From CAYYNQ01 sp964473105 (lineage in GTDB: Bacteria; Sumerlaeota; Sumerlaeia; MVZB01): DNA of 64,000 nucleotides. The notes beneath the pieces were generated by a model. It saw nothing but the letters and a program-made list of their open reading frames with translations. It searched no databases and was not told the origin of the DNA. Shown in pieces: positions 9,576-17,055 of this stretch. The DNA lies in assembly GCA_964473105.1 (NCBI GenBank), contig CAYYNQ010000103.1, positions 21,032 through 85,031 on the forward strand, given 5' to 3'. The translations under genes and the position numbers were made by a program. Position 1 is the stretch's first letter, and every line of letters begins with the position of its first letter.

Positions 9576-9726
9576 GTCTAAAATAATATAAACCCCTGTT
9601 CGTGGTGTGTTGGAGTGGGACCGGGTCGTTGGCTTGTTGAGTTGCGAGGTCGAATCCGTATACTTACGATGGTGGGTATGTGGCCGTGGGTTCATTTTCG
9701 ACGGGAATGTATCGAGTTCGGAGTAG

Positions 9727-10044
9727 GTTCCGCCGGAAGTCGTCTGGATTCGTGTTCCGGATTTTGGGGATGCGTATACGCTTGTTTCATTTGAGAAGGC
9801 CAGGGATGATCCACTGGAAAGGCGCTACAGCAGGATTATGGTGGATCTCAGCGACCTGCATTGTATCTCCTCGGCCCGGGGGGCCTTGATGGTGCTTCTG
9901 GAACAGCTCTGGCATCGTGAGGGTGGCTTGATGATCATTCGATTATTGCAGAAGGTCTTAAAGATCCCGGGATCACTCGGGTCTACTGCGAGATTATCCC
10001 TATTTGGCGAAGATCGTGAGAATGCCCCGTTAGCACTGTATTGA
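9727..10044 (+). pseudogene. Remnant of a STAS-domain anti-anti-sigma factor
   Basis: The frame translates to a stretch strongly like the STAS fold: DAYTLVSFEKARDD, then RIMVDLSDLHCISSA, RGALMVLLEQLWHREGG and LMIIRL. The tail GSTARLSLFGEDRENA matches the usual end around a switch to the last strand. The canonical phosphorylation motif D-S/T-S-G-L-G-AL appears as ISSA-RGAL, with one residue missing and the turn disrupted. There is a TAG at 9724-9726 upstream in frame and no start codon before the core, so the gene looks decayed; a short protein from the ATG at 9838 would lack the first strands. Position directly after a SpoIIE-type phosphatase is exactly where an anti-sigma-antagonist gene is expected. 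The family match is from my reading only. Confidence 0.6.
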
Positions 10045-10164
10045 GGTGGTGGGCCTCCCCCCATTGTTATCGCTTTCGTCACTATGGAGCAGTTCCCAAA
10101 GAGACTTGTCCGTTGGGCCGTCGAGTTCAGGATCACGGTTGTGAATGATGTCTGGTGAATTTAT

Positions 10165-11700
10165 ATGAGTGAACATGTCAAAACGGGGAATGTCGCGCTT
10201 GGCCACGGTGGGAAGCGGGATTCAGGATCATCCTCAGCCAGTCTTGCCAATCTGATTGAAAGACTGGAGATGATCAATCGTATACAGATGGACCTGCGTT
10301 CTACGCTTAACTATGAAGACATCCATGCGATCATTCTGGCTTCTGTCATTTCCCGATCGGGTTTCAATTTTTCAAGGGCGATACTGGCTGAGTATGAGGT
10401 CGGTCGGGGCGTGTTCAGGGGAATTGCCGCTTTGGGTGCGTCCAGTCGTTTGGAAAATGAGCGTATCCAGACTGAAATTGAGGAAGAGGCGACGGTTCTG
10501 TCCAAGATGGTCGAGGAGTTGAACACGCTCGATCCGGACATCGAGGAAGAGCAACTTTTCCTCAAGAGCATGGAGGATCTTGCCGATCATGCGTTCTGGA
10601 GAACAACATTCCAAAAGTTCAGTGGTGACAAGAAAATACTGGAAATTATCCGCGACCTGGAGTTGCCGTGTCCTCAGCACCCTGAGCGGGGGATCAGATC
10701 CAGGTCGTTGCTGCTAGATGAAATATTTTCGGGAGATAAAAGCCGGATCCTGAATCGTGATGACCTGATTAAGGCGGAGATGACCATGGCTTTTGTGGAG
10801 TTCATGGATGAACAGAGCATTTGGGCTCCGATCAGGACAAACCGCAATTTGAGGCTGCTACTCGTGACGGACAAGCTCTATCAGGATGACCCGATCGGCG
10901 GCATGGATGTTTTGCATATCGATTGGTTGGTCGGACAGGTTATCCCCGCTCTTGAGAAAGCCCAGACGTACAACAATATGGAGTCCGCATACAAGAGCTT
11001 GTGCGAACTAGATCGCATGAAGAGTAATTTTCTTGCAACAGTAAGTCACGAATTACGTACGCCCTTGACAGCAATCAACGGATATATACAGCTTTTGATA
11101 GGGAACCGGGTGGGTTCGTTTTCCCCGGGCCAGAAGGAGGTGCTTGGGCGGATCCTTTCACAGAGTGATCTGCTGACTGGCAAGGTGAACGACCTCATTG
11201 AGATAGCCGAGTTGGATTCGGGGAGCACAATGAATATTCCCCTTGAGGAGGCGGACCCACTGAATGCCATAATGACTTCGCTGCCTCGTGTCGAACAGCG
11301 CAGGGCTCATAAGGGCATCACGATTGAACCGATTGTGGAAAGTCCGATTCCCAAGATTCGGTCCAACCAGGAGGCGCTTGAAAAGATATTTTTCCATCTC
11401 ATGGATAATGCCGTCAAGTTCGGTAGAACCAAGGGTCATGTCAGTATCTTATTTGATCAGGTTCAGGATGACCTTCATATTGTTGTTACTGATGACGGCA
11501 TTGGCATGTCAAATGCACATTTGCAGATGATTTTCGATGCGTTTTACCAGGTTGACAACCAACTTGACCGTCATTACGAAGGGATGGGTGTCGGATTGAG
11601 CATCATTAAAAAACAGATCGAAGCTACCGGCGGTCGTGTGGAGGTTGTCAGCGAACTCGGTGAAGGATCTTCATTCACAGTCATTTATCCACTCGCATGA
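10165..11700 (+). CDS. Sensor histidine kinase with divergent N-terminal sensor region
   Basis: This cytoplasmic two-component sensor kinase has no membrane segment. Residues 30-270 resemble a GAF-type sensor interrupted by an acidic helical insertion (about 100-215). The HisKA helix carries the phospho-acceptor H295 in FLATVSHELRTPL. The HATPase_c domain shows the N box HLMDNAVKFG (N415), G1 box DDGIGM (443-448) and G2 box GMGVGLSI (473-480). No response regulator is encoded nearby. Its stop overlaps the ATG of the next gene (a Wzt-like ABC ATPase) by 4 bases (ATGA), so the two are translationally coupled. This is an unusual pairing and suggests that the kinase controls, or is controlled by, polysaccharide export. 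Confidence 0.92.
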   Translation: MSEHVKTGNVALGHGGKRDSGSSSASLANLIERLEMINRIQMDLRSTLNYEDIHAIILASVISRSGFNFSRAILAEYEVGRGVFRGIAALGASSRLENERIQTEIEEEATVLSKMVEELNTLDPDIEEEQLFLKSMEDLADHAFWRTTFQKFSGDKKILEIIRDLELPCPQHPERGIRSRSLLLDEIFSGDKSRILNRDDLIKAEMTMAFVEFMDEQSIWAPIRTNRNLRLLLVTDKLYQDDPIGGMDVLHIDWLVGQVIPALEKAQTYNNMESAYKSLCELDRMKSNFLATVSHELRTPLTAINGYIQLLIGNRVGSFSPGQKEVLGRILSQSDLLTGKVNDLIEIAELDSGSTMNIPLEEADPLNAIMTSLPRVEQRRAHKGITIEPIVESPIPKIRSNQEALEKIFFHLMDNAVKFGRTKGHVSILFDQVQDDLHIVVTDDGIGMSNAHLQMIFDAFYQVDNQLDRHYEGMGVGLSIIKKQIEATGGRVEVVSELGEGSSFTVIYPLA

Positions 11701-12947
11701 CTAGTCCTGTTCTGACAATCAATAGACTTTCCAAAGCCTTTCGTATGCCTCGATCTCGAGTTGGTGATGATCCGCGCCGTATCCGGATTTCCAGGCGGCA
11801 TGATTGTTTCCAGGTTCTCAAGGATGTAAGCTTCGATCTGCACCATGGTGAGACTGTGGGGTTGGTCGGGCCGAATGGATCGGGAAAATCAACGCTGTTA
11901 AAAATCCTGGCCGGCGTGATGACCGCGGATTCCGGATCGTTTCAGGCAACAGGTGGAATTGGAGCCCTGCTTGAGTTGGGAGCGGGTTTCCATGATGACC
12001 TCAATGGCATAGAAAATATCTATCTCAACGGTGCGTTGCTGGGTCTCTCCTTGACCGAGATCGATCGCCTGCTTCCGGAGATCATCGAGTTCTCCGAACT
12101 GGAGCAGTTTATGGACATGCCCGTCAGGCACTATAGTTCCGGCATGACTGCTCGTCTAGGGTTTGCAATTGCCTCGAGGCTCGCGCCGAAGATTCTTTTG
12201 ATGGACGAGACGTTCGCGACGGGTGATGCGCGCTTTCAAGCCAAGGCCCTTTCTCACATCGGTCGTTTGAAGGAGCGGGGGCACACCATGATCTTGGTCA
12301 GCCATAACATGGAGATGATCATGAATCTTGCCGACCGTGTGGTTTGGCTTGACCGCGGACAAATCCGGCAGGTGGGGTTGACTCATGATATCCTTGCCGA
12401 ATACCGGCGGGTACAGAAGATGAACCTCAATGACACCGACCGGATGCGCAATCTGTTGGGCATCAACTCTCTATTTGACAGTATCCGTGATGCTGCTTGC
12501 CTTCAAATCCGTGCTGCTGGCTTGAGAACAACCTCCGCCGAGTCGGAAATCACGGGAATTGGCCTCGGACCGGCCGAGATCGAGATGGGCGGTGACTTAT
12601 GGTTAGACGTAGATATCGAGTGCCTCCGGGTACCGGATCGAGATGAATACTGGCTTGATAGTGCATGGGTGCGCCAAGATGATCGCATTTTAGCACAGGG
12701 TAGCAGCAGAATTATCGTGGAGACTCAGCCTGGGAAATCCACGCGATGTACCTTACAGTGGAATGATTGGCCGTTGACCGAGGGAGAATGGCGGCTTGCC
12801 CTCGGGATTCGTTCGGCCGGGAATGGGAAGGGTGCTATTTATGATGACCGAAAGCTGGATGCGGGAAGCGTGTTGGTGGTCACCCCCAATCCTTATCTGC
12901 TACCGGCAATCATGCCCTTTGGTCATGTGTGGAAATTTGGAGATTGA
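11697..12947 (+). CDS. Wzt/TagH-like ABC transporter ATP-binding protein with C-terminal carbohydrate-binding domain
   Basis: This is the ATPase subunit of an ABC exporter for O-antigen or teichoic-acid-like polysaccharides. Walker A is GPNGSGKST (58-66), and LLELGAGFHDDLNGIENIYLNG is the Wzt-type Q-loop region. The ABC signature is YSSGM (146-150), Walker B ILLMDE and the H-loop SHN. From about residue 255 a second, beta-rich domain (LWLDVDIE, GEWRLALGIRS) matches the placement of the Wzt C-terminal domain that recognises the modified glycan end. The partner permease (Wzm-like) is not in the window. The residues between the Walker A strand and the start contain an extra basic stretch (about 15-37). 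It follows the histidine kinase with a 4-base overlap. Confidence 0.9.
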   Translation: MTSPVLTINRLSKAFRMPRSRVGDDPRRIRISRRHDCFQVLKDVSFDLHHGETVGLVGPNGSGKSTLLKILAGVMTADSGSFQATGGIGALLELGAGFHDDLNGIENIYLNGALLGLSLTEIDRLLPEIIEFSELEQFMDMPVRHYSSGMTARLGFAIASRLAPKILLMDETFATGDARFQAKALSHIGRLKERGHTMILVSHNMEMIMNLADRVVWLDRGQIRQVGLTHDILAEYRRVQKMNLNDTDRMRNLLGINSLFDSIRDAACLQIRAAGLRTTSAESEITGIGLGPAEIEMGGDLWLDVDIECLRVPDRDEYWLDSAWVRQDDRILAQGSSRIIVETQPGKSTRCTLQWNDWPLTEGEWRLALGIRSAGNGKGAIYDDRKLDAGSVLVVTPNPYLLPAIMPFGHVWKFGD

Positions 12948-12971
12948 TACGTTATGTCATGATCCGGCACA

Positions 12972-13382
12972 TCAATCTCCAAGGATATGGATCACGATGT
13001 TTCGTCTGTGTGGGTGGTGACGGTGTTCCCACAGGTATATTCCCTGCCAGGTTCCCAGTGCAAGTTTCCCGCCATCGATCGGGATGGAAAGTGTCGTGGA
13101 TGTCAGGGCCGCCTTGATATGGCTTGGCATATCGTCCGGTCCCTCGGAGGTATGTGTGAATTCCGGATCATTATCGGGTACCAGTTGGTTCAGCCAGTTT
13201 TCGAGATCATGACGTGCGCTGGGGTCGGCATTTTCCTGAATTGTCAGGCTTGTTGAGGTGTGCTGGATGAATAGTGTGCACAAACCCTGCCGAATGTGGG
13301 ACTTGATAACCGTGTCTTGGATAACGGATGTGATTTCAATCAAGCCCTGTCCCAGTGTCTTGACCGATATATTCTTGATCAT
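12972..13382 (-). CDS. YjbQ/UPF0047 family protein
   Basis: This is a 136-residue member of the YjbQ (UPF0047) family, small trimeric beta-barrel proteins with weak thiamin-phosphate-synthase-like activity reported for some members and an uncertain physiological role. Hallmarks are LFIQHTSTSLTIQENADP (37-54), the HTSEGPDDMPSHIKA segment (77-91), and IPIDGGKLALGTWQGIYLWE (100-119). The ATG at 13382 gives the canonical length; an upstream extension would have no homology. It lies 13 bases after the stop of the serine-hydrolase homologue on the same strand and is probably cotranscribed with it. The gene converges with the ABC ATPase on the other strand. Confidence 0.9.
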   Translation of the reverse strand: MIKNISVKTLGQGLIEITSVIQDTVIKSHIRQGLCTLFIQHTSTSLTIQENADPSARHDLENWLNQLVPDNDPEFTHTSEGPDDMPSHIKAALTSTTLSIPIDGGKLALGTWQGIYLWEHRHHPHRRNIVIHILGD

Positions 13383-13395
13383 GGCAACCACCCCA

Positions 13396-14562
13396 TCAAC
13401 GATTATCCCCGGGATCCAGCTGTGTAATGAACTTCCGTGCAGATTCATCAACTGCGCCGGTGTTGGATGTATTGCAGAGGATAACGAAGGACTTTTTGCT
13501 ACCCGGTAAAAAACCCATAAAGCCACATCCGCCGCCCGTTGCACCATTTATCCAAACACAGTGACCCGGATCTCCGGGAGCGGCGTATATGTGCCATCCC
13601 AGCGCTGACCAAGTGTGGGTTCCAATTCTTTTGACAGGCTGGTGGGTCATGGCAATGGCGGCCTGAAGTATTGTCGGGTTCGGATTGTCCGCCAGCCGGT
13701 TGGCTTCGATCCACTTCATCATGTCTCGTGTCGATGAGAAGAAGGAACACGCACCCGGAAGAATGGGGTTGTCCCAAGCCGGGACTTGTCGGAAGGATTT
13801 TTGTTGAAGAAGAAGTCTCAATCTCGATTCGTGGCCGGGCATGAGTCTTGTCGTTTGGTCTTCATTAAGATGGATACGTGTATCCCGCAATTCAAGTGGC
13901 TGACATATGTTCTCGATAACCAAGGACTCAAAGTTCTCTTGTGTATGACGACTCATGGCGATTCCTAGCAGGCCAAATCCGGTATTCGAGTAGATATACC
14001 TCTCTCCCGGCTCGTAAAGGTCGGCCGGTCGGGCTAGATAGGCATAGAGCTTTTCCTTGGTGTAATTTGCGTAGGGGTTTTTCCGTTCAACCCGGTTCAG
14101 GTTCCAGGGAACTCTTCTGAGGCCTGATGTGTGACTCGCCAGATCGAAAAGCTGTATTCTGCGTGCGGGGGTATCGGGTACTTTGACATGGGCGGGAAGG
14201 AAGTGGTGTAGCGGTTCATTCTTCCCGATTATTTTATTCGCCAACATGGTTGTGAACAGTGTGGCTGTCATTGACTTGACCATGCCACCGATTTCAAATA
14301 GGTGATCAGGGCCCGGTTTGATCCCGCTGCCTGGGGTCGTCTCGCCATAGCTGAAAAACCGGGTTTCTCCGGATTCATGGACCCCGATGACCATGCCGAC
14401 GACCCTTTTCTTGTGGATGAGTGGCCGAAATATTTCGTCAGGATCGATGGTCGGACAGATTGTAGTTGGTCGAAGGTCCTGGGCATGTGATGTATTGAAG
14501 ACAACCAGGTTCAGGATGGCGTAGATCAGAAATATGTTAAGACTGGTAATTTGCATGTCCAA
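13396..14562 (-). CDS. Secreted serine-hydrolase (class C beta-lactamase-like) homologue lacking the nucleophile
   Basis: A signal peptide (about residues 1-27, cleaved near SHA-Q) precedes a beta-lactamase/DD-peptidase-fold domain. In this family the SxxK motif usually reads IGSVTK; here it is IGGMVK, so the catalytic Ser position is Gly93 (codon GGC at 14284-14286, one base from AGC), while Lys96 is kept. The YxN motif is intact (Y191-S192-N193 in YIYSNTGFGLLG). The third motif is NGATGGG rather than H/K-x-G. The overall fold (DLASHTSGL, GFMGFLPG near the end) is well preserved over normal length, so this is a maintained but probably non-hydrolytic protein, perhaps a peptidoglycan or substrate-binding derivative. 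A sequencing error could also explain it. yjbQ follows. Confidence 0.85.
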   Translation of the reverse strand: MDMQITSLNIFLIYAILNLVVFNTSHAQDLRPTTICPTIDPDEIFRPLIHKKRVVGMVIGVHESGETRFFSYGETTPGSGIKPGPDHLFEIGGMVKSMTATLFTTMLANKIIGKNEPLHHFLPAHVKVPDTPARRIQLFDLASHTSGLRRVPWNLNRVERKNPYANYTKEKLYAYLARPADLYEPGERYIYSNTGFGLLGIAMSRHTQENFESLVIENICQPLELRDTRIHLNEDQTTRLMPGHESRLRLLLQQKSFRQVPAWDNPILPGACSFFSSTRDMMKWIEANRLADNPNPTILQAAIAMTHQPVKRIGTHTWSALGWHIYAAPGDPGHCVWINGATGGGCGFMGFLPGSKKSFVILCNTSNTGAVDESARKFITQLDPGDNR

Positions 14563-14699
14563 TCCATCCTATCAAAGTATCCGGCGGAGGGTCAATGAAC
14601 GCTGGGATAAATCATGCATGACTGTCGTTGTTGCCGGCCCTGATTCAAATATCATCCATCCTGACAAATAATTCATGTCAAAAAACGAACTAGGCATAA

Positions 14700-14716
14700 C
14701 CCTATTCTCAATAGGG
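14700..14716. promoter_or_regulatory. Perfect inverted repeat between divergent genes, possible operator
   Basis: CCCTATT-CTC-AATAGGG is a 7-bp perfect inverted repeat with a 3-base centre. It lies in the divergent region between the serine-hydrolase homologue and the DAHP synthase gene, 53 bases before the first possible ATG of the latter. The symmetry and placement suit a repressor operator or a small hairpin in the aro leader. No T-run follows, so it is not a terminator. Regulation of DAHP synthase by an aromatic amino acid repressor is an inference. Confidence 0.4.
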
Positions 14717-14769
14717 ATGATTGTGATCATCTGTAATGTGACTCAACCGTTTCCAGGCAGGGGAACGGC

Positions 14770-15951
14770 ATGATAATGCACCTGCGGAAAAATCCTGGTA
14801 TTGCAATCGGGATGTCCGCGGATTCAGAACCTGTGAATCAGATTGATGGACAGTCTGTCCCACGATGTGTAGAATATCAGACGAGTGTAATTGAAATGAA
14901 GGCAACCCAGGATATCCACATTGGCCATATCGAACCGCTGGTTTCACCGGAGCGACTGAAGTCTGACATGCCCATGACAAAACCGGTGAACAGGACGGTT
15001 GTTGAGTGCCGCGAGTCAATCAGCAGCATTCTTGCGGGTGATGACCCTAGGTTGCTGGCCGTAGTCGGCCCGTGCTCCATTCACGATGAATCCGCTGCAC
15101 TGAAGTATGCTGGCGCGCTGTGTAATCTTGCCCGGGAATTGCAAGACCGAATTCTGGTTGTTATGCGAGTCTATTTTGAGAAACCCCGGACCACGATCGG
15201 CTGGAAAGGCCTTATCAATGATCCTCATCTGGACGGAACGTTTGATGTATCATGTGGGCTTAAGAAAGCGCGACATATTCTGCTTGCGATCAATGAAATG
15301 GGGCTGCCTGCAGCTAGTGAAATGCTCGATCCGATCACGCCGCAATACACGGCCGATTTGGTGGCATGGGCTTCGATTGGCGCACGAACGACTGAAAGCC
15401 AGACCCACCGTCAGATGGCCAGCGGTTTATCCATGCCCGTAGGGTATAAGAATGGCACGGATGGTAATCTGCAGGTCGCGATTGATGCGATTCAGTCGGC
15501 GAGGCAATCGCATGCCTTTATGGGCATCGAAGAGAATGGAAAGACCAGAGTGATCCACAACTGTGGAAATCATGCAGGGCATTTGATATTACGCGGTGGT
15601 CGCAGCGGCCCAAATTATGATGTTGCCTCGGTATCAGGTGCGGTGAAGCGACTCGCGGCGGTCGGGTTGAATTCGCGCCTTATGGTCGACTGCAGTCATG
15701 CAAACTCGGATAAGGATTTCCGGCGTCAAAGTCACGTGCTGCGGAAGGTCATTGCTCAGCGTATGACCGGAACGCAGGAGATCATTGGCGTAATGATCGA
15801 GAGCAATATCAGTGAAGGCAACCAATCGCTGGCCGCCGACCCGACATCCTTGCGGAAGGGTGTTTCAATTACTGATGCATGTATTGGTTGGGATGAAACA
15901 GCCACGCTTTTGCATGAAGCCTATGCACAGCTCGCGCCTTCCAACACATAA
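14770..15951 (+). CDS. Class I 3-deoxy-7-phosphoheptulonate (DAHP) synthase
   Basis: The enzyme condenses phosphoenolpyruvate and erythrose 4-phosphate, the first step of the shikimate pathway. It belongs to the AroF/G/H class: VVGPCSIHD with the metal Cys, VYFEKPRTTIGWKGL with substrate Arg/Lys, GARTTESQTHRQMASGLSMPVGYKNGTDG, and the metal His/Glu in VDCSHANS and IIGVMIESNISEG. N-terminal residues IHIGHIEPLVSPERLK match the regulatory extension of the AroG type. Conserved sequence begins around the Met at 14896; starts at 14770 or 14812 add a 14-42 residue tail without homology, and none has a good ribosome-binding site. The next gene begins on the last base of the stop codon. Confidence 0.93.
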   Translation: MIMHLRKNPGIAIGMSADSEPVNQIDGQSVPRCVEYQTSVIEMKATQDIHIGHIEPLVSPERLKSDMPMTKPVNRTVVECRESISSILAGDDPRLLAVVGPCSIHDESAALKYAGALCNLARELQDRILVVMRVYFEKPRTTIGWKGLINDPHLDGTFDVSCGLKKARHILLAINEMGLPAASEMLDPITPQYTADLVAWASIGARTTESQTHRQMASGLSMPVGYKNGTDGNLQVAIDAIQSARQSHAFMGIEENGKTRVIHNCGNHAGHLILRGGRSGPNYDVASVSGAVKRLAAVGLNSRLMVDCSHANSDKDFRRQSHVLRKVIAQRMTGTQEIIGVMIESNISEGNQSLAADPTSLRKGVSITDACIGWDETATLLHEAYAQLAPSNT

Positions 15952-16418
15952 TGATGAGTATTCACAAATTCATATCAAAACAACTCATTCCAGCCTCGCT
16001 TCCCGGGGTGTTTCGATTTTTCAACAGGCCTGAAAACCTCGAAAGATTAACACCTGATTTTTTACGGTTCAATATGATGACACCGGAACCCGTTCCTATG
16101 CACGCCGGTTCGGTTATAGATTACTCCCTCAGGATTCACGGCATTCCGGTTCACTGGAGAACTATGATTATTGACTATGATCCCCCCAACGGGTTCGTTG
16201 ATTTTCAGCTTAACGGACCCTACCAGTTATGGCACCACCAGCATCGGTTTCGTGCAAGGGATGGGGGGACAGAAATTGAGGATGTCATTCATTATTCGAT
16301 GCCTTTTGGCCCCGTGGGTGATCTGATGAACAGATTGCTCGTGAGGAGGGACATTCGGAGGATATTCGGTTTTCGGCGCCATAGAATATCCGAGATCTTC
16401 AAACGGGCCACGACATGA
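15951..16418 (+). CDS. SRPBCC (START-like) family protein
   Basis: This 155-residue helix-grip (START/Bet v1-like) protein of the COG4276-type ligand-binding group opens with the family's usual PASLPGVFRFFNRPENLERLTPD. It continues with DYSLRIHGIPVHWRTMI and WHHQHRFRARDGGTEIEDVIHY and ends with a C-terminal amphipathic helix. Such proteins bind hydrophobic ligands; the ligand is unknown. Homologues are often found next to, or fused with, a YfcH-like epimerase; none is present here. Its ATG shares one base with the stop of the DAHP synthase gene, so they are coupled. Function is not predictable beyond fold. Confidence 0.8.
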   Translation: MMSIHKFISKQLIPASLPGVFRFFNRPENLERLTPDFLRFNMMTPEPVPMHAGSVIDYSLRIHGIPVHWRTMIIDYDPPNGFVDFQLNGPYQLWHHQHRFRARDGGTEIEDVIHYSMPFGPVGDLMNRLLVRRDIRRIFGFRRHRISEIFKRATT

Positions 16419-17055
16419 CATTGTTGCACCAAGTTGACCATCTGATGACCCTTGCAAGGATGTCCCGATGTTATAGGGCCGGGTTGATATCTCCTGAATT
16501 GGGGCACAACTGTCAGGATCATATGTCACTGAACATGGTGGACAGAATGGAGCGCCCGGTTGCGTCGACTAAGCGAGGCCTTTCCTTGCTGGTCATTGGG
16601 TGAACCATGGATGCCAACGATAACATGGGCCGTGTATCCGCACTTTTGAAGATGCAGAATATGGAAAACAGGTTGGATCCGTAAGCTGTGTCGGCTATCA
16701 AGGTATGGAAGCCTCCCGACCATACCGGCATTCGTCATTCCGAAGAGCCATGGGAGAACCATTTGGCGGCCATGTGATGTGTCGATGGCATGTGTTGTGG
16801 TGGCTGTCGTTATGGATAGTTTGGTCATGGAGGCTCATCAAGGTCCCGAAAATGCTACAAGTGATGGGGCAGGCAGGGGTTCCTCCGACCTGAAGAATTC
16901 TCGGTCCTCTCGCTGGATCGGCCCTCAAAATGGCCGCGTTCATGGCCCGTAATGTCGAAAACGGGATAAAAGCTTTGCCAGGCTGAACCTGATAAGATTT
17001 AATGGTGTTTCGGCATTTATCCTGACCATCAGGGAACTCATTCGGCTGGCCTGTT
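16419..17055. other. Long intergenic region, no recognisable gene
   Basis: About 640 bases without a family-like translation. An ATG at 16415 overlaps the stop of the previous gene and would give a 62-residue product, but it resembles nothing I know. No terminator-like hairpin with a T-run and no riboswitch core was found ahead of purL. It may hold the purL promoter or be decayed coding sequence. Confidence 0.5.
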
